Assembly: GCF_009801115.1 (NCBI RefSeq)
Contig: NZ_VTOL01000013.1
Span: forward strand, 1-64,000
Source: Dyadobacter sp. 3J3
GTDB lineage: Bacteria > Bacteroidota > Bacteroidia > Cytophagales > Spirosomataceae
Direction: 5' to 3'
DNA: 64,000 nt
Positions 24,718-34,492 of the stretch are shown in pieces. The notes under the pieces were generated by a model. It made no database searches and was not told the origin of the DNA. It saw nothing but the letters and a program-made list of their open reading frames with translations. Within the stretch, counting starts at the first letter, position 1, and every line of letters starts with the position of its first letter. Both the position numbers and the translations under genes were made by a program.

Positions 24718-27033
24718 ATGCTTAGAATTCCACTATTCCTAACTCTTATCATTAGCCTGGCATTGACATTTCAATGTTGTGACAGGGGAGCTTCAAATGA
24801 GGCAAAAGAAGAAAAAATACCGGAGAAAATTAGTTATAATTTTGATATTAGACCAATTCTTTCGGATAAATGCCTGGCTTGCCATGGACCTGATGCCAAC
24901 AAAAGAGCGGCAGGTTTGAGGATGGATATGGAAGAAAGTGCGTTTCAGGCACTGAAAGAAAATCCAACGGCACATGCGTTGGTGGCTGGAAAACCTGAAT
25001 TTTCACAGGCATATCTGAGGATCACTTCGAAAGATACAGCCTTACTGATGCCCCCGCCATCGTCAAATCTGAAACTTTCCAGCCATGAAATCAGCCTGAT
25101 TGAAAAATGGATTAAGCAGGGAGCTAAATATGAAAAACACTGGGCTTTTGTTGCGCCTGTAAAACCTGCGATTCCAACGGTAACTTTGAAAGAATGGCCA
25201 AGAAATGAAATTGACTATTTTGTTTTACAAAAACAGGAACAAAAAGGATTTACGCCAAATCAGGAAGCGGATAAGGAAAGATTATTGAAAAGATTAAGCC
25301 TGGATATCACGGGTTTGCCTCCAACACTGCAAATGATGGATAGTTTTCTGGCTGATAACAGTGCCGGAGCTTATGAGAAAATGGTTGATAAACTCATGCA
25401 AAATTCTGCATATGGTGAAAAAATGGCACTTCACTGGCTTGATCTTGCTCGTTATGCTGATTCACACGGCTATCAGGATGACGGGTATCGTACACAATGG
25501 CCGTGGCGCGACTGGGTGATTCATGCCTTCAATGAAAACATGCATTATGATGATTTTGTAACCTGGCAACTGGCAGGAGATCTTATGCCAAAATCAACAA
25601 AAGAACAGCTTTTAGCCACGGGATTTAACCGAAATCACAAGATCACAGAAGAGGGTGGTGTGATTCCGGAAGAGTATCGGATGATGTACGTTACGGACCG
25701 TAACGACATGTTTGGTAAGGGATTGTTAGGTGTGACGTTGGAATGCGCCCATTGCCATGACCATAAATACGATCCTTTTTCTCAAAAGGAATATTACCAG
25801 ATGTTCGCATTTTTTAATAATGTGAAGGAGGTTGGTATCGAATCCGTTATCGGCGGACCTGAAACCTATGCGAAAAAGCCGTTGATGGAAATTAGTAATG
25901 AAGATGCAAAAAGTATTTTAAAATTTGTTAATAAACAGGATACGAGCCGCTTGATTGTTTCGGTTATGGGTGATCTCGACACAACAAGAAAAACATATAT
26001 TCTAAAACGCGGCGTTTATGATGCTCCCGGAGATGAAGTACAGCCCGGTACTCCAAAATCCATTTTACCATTCAATGATAAATATCCTAAAAACCGTTTA
26101 GGATTATCCCAATGGCTTTTTGATAAGAAAAATCCGCTCACGGCCCGGGTTTATGTCAATATTTTGTGGCAGGAATTTTTCGGACGAGGCATCGTCAAGA
26201 CTTCTGGCGACTTTGGTATGCAGGGCGAACTTCCGTCACATCCTGCTCTGCTCGACTGGCTTGCATCGGATTTTATGGAGCACGACTGGGATATAAAAAG
26301 ACTTGTAAAACAAATGGTAACTTCTGCCACTTACCGTCAGTCGGCTGTTTTTACAAAAGAAAAGCTGGCAATGGATCCTGATAATATTTATCTATCAAGA
26401 GGTTCGCGATATCGTATTCATGCAGAATTTATAAAAGATCTGGTTTTGTCGAGCAGCGGTTTGTTGAATAAAACGATAGGAGGGCCTAGTGTCAAACCTT
26501 ACCAGCCGGCTGGGTTATGGGAAGGGGCTACCTCCGGGCGTGGATTATTATCCGTTTACAATCAGGATCATGGTGGAAATCTTTATCGCAGAGGTATGTA
26601 TACGCTGATCAAGCGAACGGTTCCGCCGCCTACTATGGGAATTTTTGATGCGAGCAACCGGGATTTGTGTGAGGTGAAAAGATTAAAAACAAACACACCG
26701 TTACAGGCGCTTGTGATGATGAATGATCCCGCAGTTTTGGAAGCTTCCCGTGTTTTGGCAGCGAAACTTTTGCAGGAAAAAACGGCATCGCAGGATAAGA
26801 TCATCAAAGCATTCCGTCTGATTGTTTGTCGCAAACCAACTGAAAAAGAGATTGAAGTTTTGATGGGATATTACAATAAGGAATTGAAAATTATGAAGCC
26901 AGATGTGGCTGAAAATATGATAGCCGTAGGAGAATATCCAATAATCAAAAATGTTGACAGAAAATCACTCGCTGCTCTCATGCGTGTGGTGTCAGCTATT
27001 TATAATCTGGAAGAAACGATAACAAAAACCTGA
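24718..27033 (+). CDS. PSCyt1-DUF1549-DUF1553 protein (planctomycete-type c-type cytochrome)
   Basis: 771 residues. Signal or lipoprotein-like start (LALTFQC, C20), then a planctomycete cytochrome C domain with one haem-binding CLACH (C52, C55, H56). DUF1549 follows at about 155-370 (FVLQKQEQKGFTPN, LDLARYADSHGYQDDGYR) and DUF1553 at about 450-740 (LTARVYVNILWQEFFGRGIV, TYRQSA, TNTPLQALVMMNDP). Such proteins are always found with a DUF1501 gene and are suspected to act on extracellular substrates, but no reaction is proven. It is the first gene of the three-gene block. Confidence 0.9.
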   Translation: MLRIPLFLTLIISLALTFQCCDRGASNEAKEEKIPEKISYNFDIRPILSDKCLACHGPDANKRAAGLRMDMEESAFQALKENPTAHALVAGKPEFSQAYLRITSKDTALLMPPPSSNLKLSSHEISLIEKWIKQGAKYEKHWAFVAPVKPAIPTVTLKEWPRNEIDYFVLQKQEQKGFTPNQEADKERLLKRLSLDITGLPPTLQMMDSFLADNSAGAYEKMVDKLMQNSAYGEKMALHWLDLARYADSHGYQDDGYRTQWPWRDWVIHAFNENMHYDDFVTWQLAGDLMPKSTKEQLLATGFNRNHKITEEGGVIPEEYRMMYVTDRNDMFGKGLLGVTLECAHCHDHKYDPFSQKEYYQMFAFFNNVKEVGIESVIGGPETYAKKPLMEISNEDAKSILKFVNKQDTSRLIVSVMGDLDTTRKTYILKRGVYDAPGDEVQPGTPKSILPFNDKYPKNRLGLSQWLFDKKNPLTARVYVNILWQEFFGRGIVKTSGDFGMQGELPSHPALLDWLASDFMEHDWDIKRLVKQMVTSATYRQSAVFTKEKLAMDPDNIYLSRGSRYRIHAEFIKDLVLSSSGLLNKTIGGPSVKPYQPAGLWEGATSGRGLLSVYNQDHGGNLYRRGMYTLIKRTVPPPTMGIFDASNRDLCEVKRLKTNTPLQALVMMNDPAVLEASRVLAAKLLQEKTASQDKIIKAFRLIVCRKPTEKEIEVLMGYYNKELKIMKPDVAENMIAVGEYPIIKNVDRKSLAALMRVVSAIYNLEETITKT

Positions 27034-27110
27034 TAATGTTTAGTTGTTAAGGGTTAATTGTTAATGGGGGGAATTGTTAATTGCGGGTTGAGCAGAATCA
27101 ATATTTAATT

Positions 27111-28562
27111 ATGGAAAAGGAAATCCTGGAACATGGTCTGAATTTTAATAGAAGACGTTTTCTGTCTTCGATGAGTTTGGGTATAGGTGGCGTCGCGCTG
27201 GGTTCGCTTCTTATGCCGAATCTTTTTGACGGAACAGGGGTGGAGGAAGGCCTTGCACCCGGAATTCCTCACTTTGCTCCAAAAGCTAAACGGGTAATCT
27301 ATTTATTCCAAAACGGAGCTCCGTCCCAGCAGGAATTATTTGATTATAAACCGAAATTGAGAGATTTGTTTGGTCAGGAAATTCCACCGTCTGTCAGAGG
27401 TACTCAGAGGTTAACGGGCATGACGGCAAATCAGGCCTCTTTTCCACTGGTCGGTTCTTTTGTAGATTTTAAGCAATATGGAGAATCACGGGCCTGGATC
27501 AGCGATTTGATGCCTTATACTTCCAAGATTGTGGATGATATATGCATCATTAAATCCATGTATACCGAGGCTATTAACCACGATCCGGCTCTGACATTTT
27601 TGCAAACCGGCTCGCAGCAGGGAAACCGGCCGAGTATGGGTTCCTGGCTTAGCTATGGATTGGGAAATGAGAATAAAAATCTTCCAAGTTTTACAGTTTT
27701 ACTTTCCCGTGGTGTTGGAAACGGACAAGGTGTGTATTCTAAATTGTGGTCTAACGGATTTCTTGATTCTGTCCATCAGGGTGTACAGTTTAGCAAAGGA
27801 GAAGATCCGGTACTGTACCTACGCGACCCGGAAGGTATGGACAGGAAGGACCGCAGAGATATGCTCGACAATATTTCTCAGTTAAATGAACTTTCGTACC
27901 AGGAATTTGGAGATCCGGAAATTACAGCCAAAGTCAAACAATACGAAATGGCGTACCGTATGCAAACCGCCGTGCCGGAAGTAATGGATTTGTCAAAGGA
28001 ATCGGATGATATAATCAAATTGTACGGGCCTGATTGTCTCGTTCCAGGAACTTTCGCGGCGAATTGTCTTTTGGCCAGAAAATTATCTGAAAATGGTGTT
28101 CGTTTTGTCCAGCTATACCATCAGGGCTGGGATCAACACGGAAATCTGCCTTTTGAAATTGCAAAACAGGCAAAAGACGTTGACCAGGCTTCTGCCGCTT
28201 TGGTAACCGATTTAAAACAAAGAGGATTGCTGGACGAGACTTTGGTAATCTGGGGCGGAGAATTTGGCCGGACAAGCTATACGCAGGGAAAACTGACAAC
28301 AGATAATTACGGACGCGATCACCATCCGCGCTGTTTCACGATCTGGATGGCGGGTGGCGGTATCAAGCCGGGTATTGTGCATGGCGAAACGGATGAATTG
28401 GGATACAATATAGCCAGCAATCCAGTACACGTCCACGACTTTCAGGCGACCGTTTTACATCAGCTTGGGCTTAATCATGAAAAGCTTATTTTCAAACATC
28501 TTGGCAGAAGATACCGTCTTACCGATGTTTCGGGAAAAGTGGTTAATGATATTATTAGTTAA
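27111..28562 (+). CDS. DUF1501 domain protein, Tat-exported
   Basis: 483 residues. Tat-type N-terminus NRRRFLSS (R14-R16) followed by GIGGVALGSLL. The body is an alkaline-phosphatase-fold DUF1501 domain with RVIYLFQNGAPSQQELFDYKP, GGEFGRTSYTQGK and GRDHHPRCFTIWMAGGGIKPG. Members resemble sulfatases and phosphatases and always sit next to DUF1553 proteins; the activity is unknown. I prefer ATG 27111 over a TTG at 27081, because ATG gives a normal Tat signal length. The 77 bases before it contain GTTAATTGTTAATG-like repeats also seen near 1400. Confidence 0.9.
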   Translation: MEKEILEHGLNFNRRRFLSSMSLGIGGVALGSLLMPNLFDGTGVEEGLAPGIPHFAPKAKRVIYLFQNGAPSQQELFDYKPKLRDLFGQEIPPSVRGTQRLTGMTANQASFPLVGSFVDFKQYGESRAWISDLMPYTSKIVDDICIIKSMYTEAINHDPALTFLQTGSQQGNRPSMGSWLSYGLGNENKNLPSFTVLLSRGVGNGQGVYSKLWSNGFLDSVHQGVQFSKGEDPVLYLRDPEGMDRKDRRDMLDNISQLNELSYQEFGDPEITAKVKQYEMAYRMQTAVPEVMDLSKESDDIIKLYGPDCLVPGTFAANCLLARKLSENGVRFVQLYHQGWDQHGNLPFEIAKQAKDVDQASAALVTDLKQRGLLDETLVIWGGEFGRTSYTQGKLTTDNYGRDHHPRCFTIWMAGGGIKPGIVHGETDELGYNIASNPVHVHDFQATVLHQLGLNHEKLIFKHLGRRYRLTDVSGKVVNDIIS

Positions 28563-28686
28563 TTAAATTATTGAAAATCAATAGTTTGATAAAAAATAAT
28601 TATTAAAAAGATTGACATTTGAAACGGATAATTCACAAAAATATCCTTTTCCTAAACCCTGAAAAATTAATAAACGAACCGGTTTT

Positions 28687-30867
28687 GTGATACATATAAG
28701 ATTAAAAAGGTTTGCCGAGCAGATATTATTTGCGTCCAATATTTTTATAGCTTTCTTGCTTATTTTTGAAAACAAACTGGTTATTCCGCCGTGGCTTCAA
28801 ACACTTGGCCGGATGCATCCCCTTATCCTTCACTTTCCGATTGTCATTTTATTACTGGCGATGATCATGGAGTTTTTCAGGTTTAGAACGGAAAACTCAA
28901 CCAATATTTTTTACAGGAATTATTCACAAAACCTGCTGCTGACAGGTGCTTTGTTTGCCGCAGTAACCCTTATTATGGGACTTTTTCTTTCAAGAGAAGA
29001 AGGATATTCCGGGGAAACTTTGATCTGGCACAAATGGACTGGCGCAATGTTGTTTTTTGTATCATCATTCATTTATCTTGTTCGTAATAACAGTTGGTAC
29101 AAAGCACCGTTTGCTAAAAGTGCGGCTTTTATAACGGTTGTCGCACTTGTACTTACCGGCCACTATGGTGCGGCCATAACACATGGAGAAAACTTCATTT
29201 TTGAACCTGTTTCGAGTCAAAAACAAATGGCGGCCATACCGCTTGAAAAGGCGGAGGTTTTCAATGATGTGATCAAACCCATTCTGGAACAGAAATGCGT
29301 CAGTTGCCATAATCCTGATAAAATGAAAGGAGAGCTTGTTTTGACAGATCCGAAATCAATTCTTAAAGGCGGTAAGACCGGAAGGTCATTTGTTCCTGGA
29401 AATCCTAAGGTAAGTTTGATTTTACAGCGTGTACATTTATCTATTGATGATAAAAAACATATGCCGCCAGTTGGGAAAACACAACTTACGGCTGAGGAAA
29501 TTACATTGCTGGCTTTGTGGGTTAAAGAAAATGCGGGTTTTAACAAAAAAGTTTTAGGACTTCCTGTTACGGATTCATTGAGGATATTGGCAACGGCCAG
29601 GTTAAAGCCTGTTTCAAAGGATGAAGAAATTTTTGACTTCGATGCTGCGGATGAAGAAACAATAAAAAAGCTGAACAACGATTACAGGACCGTATCAGAA
29701 CTGGCACGGGAATCGCCTGCATTATCGGTCAATATTTATAACCGAAGTGCTTTTAAGGCAAGCCAGCTGGATGAACTTGAAGAAGTAAAAAAACAGATTG
29801 TATCGCTTAATCTAAACAAAATGCCGGTTAAAGATTCCGATCTTAACCGTATTAGCAAATTTGAAAATCTGAGAAAACTGGATCTGAATTTTACTGATAT
29901 TACCGCCAAAGGTTTGAAAGAACTGATCTCGTTGAAATATCTCCATAATCTGACAATATCAGGAACAAAAATAAATTTCACAGATTTACAAGCTGTAATT
30001 CCCAACTTTAAAAACCTGAAAACAATATCAGTTTGGGACACTGGACTTTCGTCTTCAGAATTGGAAAAGCTGCAAAAAGCAAATACTAAAATAACCTTTA
30101 TCGGTGGCTTTAAGGACGACGGTACGAAACCTTTAAAACTTAATCTTCCGCAAATTAAAAACAGCTCAACCATATTTGCCGAGACAACTCCTTTGTTGCT
30201 AAAACATCCTATAAAAGGCGTGGAGATAAGATTCACAACGGATGGAACAGAACCTGATAGTGTGAAATCTCCCATTTCTGATGGCAAAACGGTGTTAAGT
30301 AAGAATACTACAATCAAGGCAAAAGCCTTTAAAACAGGCTGGTTGTCGAGTGATGTGGTTACTTTCGATTTTTTCAGAAGTGCATACAAACCAGATAGTG
30401 TCAATATATTATTCCCGTTGGATCGGGTCCATCAGGCGGAAGGGGATAAGACATTTTTCAATAGTAAACTAGGCGTTATCGGTGCAAATAATCCGGCATG
30501 GGCTAATAATTGGGCGGCTGTCAAAGAAAATGATATGGCTCTGGTTTGTGAATTTAAAAAACCGGTAGCAATTTCATCCGTTGGATTACATTATATGGTC
30601 GAAGAAGATACCGGTATTTTTCCTCCTGAACTGGTTGAAATCTGGGGCGGAACAAATCCGAAACAATTAAAATTATTAACCAAAATGACTGCCGCCCTTC
30701 CATCAAAAGGCGACAAGCCCTCTCTTAAATCCATGGAAGGGAAATTTAAAACCGAAACGGTAACCTACCTGAAAATTGTAGCCAAACCATTAAACAAAAT
30801 GCCAAAATGGCATCGCGATAAAGACAAAAAAGCGTTGCTGCTAATCGACGAAATGTTTTTAAATTAA
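28687..30867 (+). CDS. Membrane c-type cytochrome with leucine-rich and chitobiase-like domains
   Basis: 726 residues starting from GTG. Four to five membrane helices fill residues 10-165 (a DUF2231-like region with RMHPLILHFPIV and conserved His 44, 49, 115, 159). A single haem motif CVSCH follows (C204, C207, H208) in a PSCyt1-like domain, then leucine-rich repeats at about 345-460 (SKFENLRKLDLNFTDITAKG). A chitobiase-type beta-sandwich at about 490-570 (TPLLLKHPIKGVEIRFTTDG) and a C-terminal beta domain complete it. The layout suggests electron transfer between the inner membrane and the preceding cytochrome/DUF1553 and DUF1501 partners. The GTG start is chosen to keep the first helix. Confidence 0.85.
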   Translation: MIHIRLKRFAEQILFASNIFIAFLLIFENKLVIPPWLQTLGRMHPLILHFPIVILLLAMIMEFFRFRTENSTNIFYRNYSQNLLLTGALFAAVTLIMGLFLSREEGYSGETLIWHKWTGAMLFFVSSFIYLVRNNSWYKAPFAKSAAFITVVALVLTGHYGAAITHGENFIFEPVSSQKQMAAIPLEKAEVFNDVIKPILEQKCVSCHNPDKMKGELVLTDPKSILKGGKTGRSFVPGNPKVSLILQRVHLSIDDKKHMPPVGKTQLTAEEITLLALWVKENAGFNKKVLGLPVTDSLRILATARLKPVSKDEEIFDFDAADEETIKKLNNDYRTVSELARESPALSVNIYNRSAFKASQLDELEEVKKQIVSLNLNKMPVKDSDLNRISKFENLRKLDLNFTDITAKGLKELISLKYLHNLTISGTKINFTDLQAVIPNFKNLKTISVWDTGLSSSELEKLQKANTKITFIGGFKDDGTKPLKLNLPQIKNSSTIFAETTPLLLKHPIKGVEIRFTTDGTEPDSVKSPISDGKTVLSKNTTIKAKAFKTGWLSSDVVTFDFFRSAYKPDSVNILFPLDRVHQAEGDKTFFNSKLGVIGANNPAWANNWAAVKENDMALVCEFKKPVAISSVGLHYMVEEDTGIFPPELVEIWGGTNPKQLKLLTKMTAALPSKGDKPSLKSMEGKFKTETVTYLKIVAKPLNKMPKWHRDKDKKALLLIDEMFLN

Positions 30868-30917
30868 GGAGATTATTTAAATCAAAAACATAATAAGAAA
30901 AGCGAAATAAATACAAA

Positions 30918-30954
30918 AGAGGGGCAATAGAAAAAACTCTGCGCCCCTCTTTTT
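30918..30954. terminator. Terminator between convergent genes
   Basis: AGAGGGGC (30918-30925) pairs with GCCCCTCT (30943-30950), followed by TTTTT. It overlaps a GC-biased repeat-like stretch in which a GCCCCTCT word recurs at 30962-30968. Confidence 0.7.
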
Positions 30955-32167
30955 ATCTCCGTGCCCCTCTGTGTAACCCAACCGAATAAGCAGAAAAACA
31001 ACGTAAAGCCAACGCCAAACAAACAGGCAAATAAGCAAAATTAAGCTGCTGAGGCAATATCGCCCAACCCAAAATTGTCAGGACCAGAAGCAAACCATAA
31101 TAGAAATAGTACCCGGCAATAATACGATTATTCTTTCGCGAAAACAGGCCAAAAGATAAGAATAAGCCCAACGGATTAGCCCAAAGTAAATTTAGATTTA
31201 CCTGTGAATAATGTGTAGTGAAAAACCACAAGAAAAGGAGGAGGAAGCCAGCTATTCCGCAGACGAAAAATAATGTAAAATCAAAAATCCGGGCCAGGAT
31301 AGATTGCTTAAATTTTGGAAAACTGATGATAAAAGCCAGCAGTAAAATAATGCTAAAACAAACGATTGGGCTAAAATAGCCTGATAATGTTACTTTATTT
31401 ATCTGCTCATTACTTTGGTACAAAACGATTTTATCCATCACAAGCGGGATAAATCCATGATCAGATTTTATTTCAGCTTTGTCATAATTCCACATCAAAA
31501 AATCAGGAAGAAATTTGAATTGCTCTGGCTTTATTTTTCGATCCATCTCAATGCCCAAACAGGTTTCAATTCCTAATTCACCCCATTTGCTTTGTTGCAG
31601 ATATTGATGTGTTAATTGTCGAATAGTAGAACCCGATTGGCTGCGTTCTTCTGCAACCTTGTCTGCATAGAATTTCAGACTATACCCAAAAACTTTTTTC
31701 AGGGCATTGTCTATCCGATTGGAACAATTGTCGTAAAAATAATCATATCGGTATGTCCTATTTTGAACGAGTGCATTATTTTCCAGAAAATGATATAAAT
31801 CGTTTTTTTGCGGTACAGTGAGATTGAGTGTTTGCTGTATCACAGTCCTGTTTTCCTTTATGGCCCAGTAATAATATTCTTGCTTAAAAGGCACAACGGA
31901 GAGCCAGTAAATGTTTTCTCCTTTGGCAAAATTTATATAAAAATTGTTATCAAAAGTGAATGTCCCGTAATTGTATACGTTATCAATTCCGGTAGCAGGA
32001 TCCGAAATCCGAATTGCACTATGGCCAAAGGCTGAATACACATCTTTGCCTGGGCCAATAGTAAGCAAACTGATTTTTGAATTTTCTGCTAACTGGGCTG
32101 AAGCATGATTAGAAATAAAAATCAAAAGAAAGAAGATCAACGAACTGTTTTTTACTTTTAATTTCAT
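30953..32167 (-). CDS. DUF4105 membrane protein
   Basis: 404 residues. Signal peptide (about 1-24). DUF4105 (Lnb-like N-terminal periplasmic) domain at about 30-200, with LLTIGPGKDVYSAFGHSAIRI, YNYGTFTF, and TYRYDYFYDNCSNRIDNAL holding His and Cys residues that resemble an NlpC/P60-like thiol active site. Four or five hydrophobic helices follow from about 260 to 390. It is convergent with the cytochrome block. The last residues (VGLHRGARR) are encoded by a repeat-like stretch and probably are a recent extension. Function unknown. Confidence 0.83.
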   Translation of the reverse strand: MKLKVKNSSLIFFLLIFISNHASAQLAENSKISLLTIGPGKDVYSAFGHSAIRISDPATGIDNVYNYGTFTFDNNFYINFAKGENIYWLSVVPFKQEYYYWAIKENRTVIQQTLNLTVPQKNDLYHFLENNALVQNRTYRYDYFYDNCSNRIDNALKKVFGYSLKFYADKVAEERSQSGSTIRQLTHQYLQQSKWGELGIETCLGIEMDRKIKPEQFKFLPDFLMWNYDKAEIKSDHGFIPLVMDKIVLYQSNEQINKVTLSGYFSPIVCFSIILLLAFIISFPKFKQSILARIFDFTLFFVCGIAGFLLLFLWFFTTHYSQVNLNLLWANPLGLFLSFGLFSRKNNRIIAGYYFYYGLLLVLTILGWAILPQQLNFAYLPVCLALALRCFSAYSVGLHRGARR

Positions 32168-32341
32168 TTGAATTTTGTCCGCTTTCTACGAATAATTGGT
32201 TGAAGCAATTTAATGAGTTTGTTTCGTGTAGTGATAAATATAATCACAGGGGAAATTTGGTTATTAAAACAATATTGTAATTAAATTAGAAATTTTAGGA
32301 ATTTTAATTTTTAAAATTGAAATTATGCAATAATAAATTGG

Positions 32342-32374
32342 TTTTGGTATAATGGATTAAATAAACTTTCTTTG
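32342..32374 (+). promoter_or_regulatory. Candidate promoter of the T9SS protein gene
   Basis: TTTTG (32342-32346), 20 bases, then TTTCTTTG (32367-32374), one mismatch from TAnnTTTG. The leader would be about 20 bases. Confidence 0.4.
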
Positions 32375-32400
32375 CGAAACGTTAATTTAAAACTTTATAT

Positions 32401-33633
32401 ATGCTCAACTTCTTCCAAAGTACGTTTCAGTTCAGTTCATTTCGTAAGTCTGTTTATTTATTATCAGTTCAATTTTTCTTTTTAGCGGTGTTGACGCAAA
32501 GTTCAACTGCATCTAATTTTTTACCTGTACCGCTTGCTGCAACTACACTTACCTTCACAAGCGACGGTTCCTGGTCCGACGGGGTGGCCGAAGATGGCGA
32601 AGGTGGCTCCACTAATATTCCTGGAATTACTATCCAGATAAGAAATATTACTGATATTAATGGAGCAAATCAGGGTTCAATGGCGTGGAAAGCTCATAAT
32701 TTTTTAAATAGTGGTGATGCAAATTTCACTGCTTTAACGTACGAAGACAATGCTGGTAGTAAAGGCATGTCAATCAAGTCAAGTGATGGCGGTAATTTTC
32801 AGCTAAATAGCTTCAGATATTATAACTGGGGCGAAACAGAAGATTTTACCAATACGGTTAAGGGTTTTAGGGATGGAGTAGAGGTAGCGTCAATGACATT
32901 CAATGGTTATATAGATGGATATATTCCAATCACCGTTTCTCTGGATAACACTTTTGATAATGTTGATGATGTAAGGCTTTACATCACCGAAGGTGGTTAT
33001 TTAGGGACTCAGGCATCTACCAACCATTCGATTAATAATATCGTGATTGATGCGGCCTCACCTTTGCCGGTTACGCTGGTAAATTTCTCAGCAAAAACCA
33101 GCGAAAATAATATTCAGTTGGCATGGCGAACTACTAGTGAAACCAATGCATCTCATTTTGAAATTGAAAAAAGTAATGACGGTAAATCTTTTACCAATAT
33201 TGGTAGTGTAAATGCGAAAGGAGAAAGCGTGGTCTTGGAAACGTATACATTCACAGATATTTACAACAAAAGTACTACTTCTTTAACGCAGTATTACCGT
33301 TTAAAAATGATTGATAACGATGGCACTTATGCCTATTCGCGTATAGAAACCGCACGATGGAATAATGTAGAAGCAGTTCGCAACATAATAATTTCGCCAA
33401 ATCCGGCAAGAAACAGCTCACAGGAACTCAGTCTGAGGTTTGAAGGCTTATCAAAAGGAAATTACACAATTCAAATCATAAATCTTCTTGGGCAAAAACG
33501 CGCGGAAAGAACATTTGTCTGGGATGGAATTTCAGAATCAAAATTCAATACAAGCAATCTTCCCGCAGGACTCTATCTTGTAAAAACGGTCTATTCTGGT
33601 GAGGAAATTGTCAGAAGACTGGTGATTCAGTAG
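32401..33633 (+). CDS. Secreted protein with T9SS type A sorting domain
   Basis: 410 residues. Long signal peptide (to about residue 38), then an uncharacterised beta-rich domain (TLTFTSDGSWSDGVAED...) that resembles carbohydrate- or surface-binding sandwiches. A fibronectin-like linker LPVTLVNFSAKTSENNIQL is typical of T9SS cargo, and the C-terminal sorting domain (ISPNPARN...LPAGLYLVKTV) directs it to the outer surface. No catalytic motif is seen. Confidence 0.8.
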   Translation: MLNFFQSTFQFSSFRKSVYLLSVQFFFLAVLTQSSTASNFLPVPLAATTLTFTSDGSWSDGVAEDGEGGSTNIPGITIQIRNITDINGANQGSMAWKAHNFLNSGDANFTALTYEDNAGSKGMSIKSSDGGNFQLNSFRYYNWGETEDFTNTVKGFRDGVEVASMTFNGYIDGYIPITVSLDNTFDNVDDVRLYITEGGYLGTQASTNHSINNIVIDAASPLPVTLVNFSAKTSENNIQLAWRTTSETNASHFEIEKSNDGKSFTNIGSVNAKGESVVLETYTFTDIYNKSTTSLTQYYRLKMIDNDGTYAYSRIETARWNNVEAVRNIIISPNPARNSSQELSLRFEGLSKGNYTIQIINLLGQKRAERTFVWDGISESKFNTSNLPAGLYLVKTVYSGEEIVRRLVIQ

Positions 33634-33794
33634 TCGGGAGTTTACGCTTAGTCTAGTGGTATAAACGTTGACTGGATATTTAGAATATTAAGACTTTTCG
33701 TTTTTATGCTAAAAGACTAAAATTTTTTCGGATAAAAATGAAAAGTCTATATCATTACAGATCGTGGTTGATACGAATCATTTCCAGCGTTTCA

Positions 33795-34469
33795 TTATTG
33801 AAGAACTACTTTTCGATTTCTCTTCCCCCACTTATATTGATGCGTCCAGTAAGCAACTTTCATCGATAAAAAACCGATTCCGGCACCTACAAGCACATCA
33901 CTGATGTAGTGTCTGTTATTAGCAACGCGTAAGAGTCCCACCGAAGATGCAACCGTATAAGACGCATAAGGCATCCATTTGTAGCGATCTTTATATTCCT
34001 CGCTTAAAAAAGTTGCCGCAGCAAAAGCCTGAGTGGTATGGCCGGAGGGGAAAGAAGTATAGGCACTGCCGTCAGGGCGAAGTTCATGGGTCATTTTTTT
34101 TAAAAGTGTAGCCGTTCCTATGGCCAGGATTTCACCTTTCAATAAAATTACAGATCGGTTCATGAAATCTGTTTTAGATTTTATACCGATCGCATCAAGT
34201 CCATACGCTATTGCCAAAGGCGAAAATTGCAGGTAATCATCGAGGTGCGTTTTGAATTTTGGTATATACTCATTCCGCTCTTCAGCTACCTCATTTTTAA
34301 AAGATTCCTTCGAATGCCCGTTAGCCAATAGTCCTGCTAAAACAACTAAACCTGGTGTATAAAGCTGTTTTGTCGAAAAACGAATTTCATGATGCAGGCT
34401 GTCCGCAGTTTGGGAAAACGACGTTACCTGAAACAGAAAATAAAACGCTAAAACCAGGACAGATTTCAT
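33795..34469 (-). CDS. PAP2-family phosphatase
   Basis: 224 residues with a signal peptide (1-19). The full acid phosphatase signature is present: K124-x6-R131-P132, PSGH (141-144) and R181-x5-H187-x3-D191. It removes phosphate from lipid or other phosphates in the periplasm or envelope. It begins 23 bases after the stop of an outer-membrane beta-barrel gene on the same strand, so they are likely co-transcribed, as with other barrel-PAP2 pairs. Confidence 0.9.
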   Translation of the reverse strand: MKSVLVLAFYFLFQVTSFSQTADSLHHEIRFSTKQLYTPGLVVLAGLLANGHSKESFKNEVAEERNEYIPKFKTHLDDYLQFSPLAIAYGLDAIGIKSKTDFMNRSVILLKGEILAIGTATLLKKMTHELRPDGSAYTSFPSGHTTQAFAAATFLSEEYKDRYKWMPYASYTVASSVGLLRVANNRHYISDVLVGAGIGFLSMKVAYWTHQYKWGKRNRKVVLQ

Positions 34470-34492
34470 AAGCGAAGATTGAAGCTAAAAGA

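Noticed and set aside
27081..27110. TTG start for the DUF1501 protein
   Set aside because: The extra ten residues come from an AT-rich repeat-like stretch and would displace the Tat signal from the N-terminus.
29736..30404. 222-codon minus-strand frame
   Set aside because: Antisense to the LRR part of the membrane cytochrome gene, which has clear domains; a shadow of its codon pattern.
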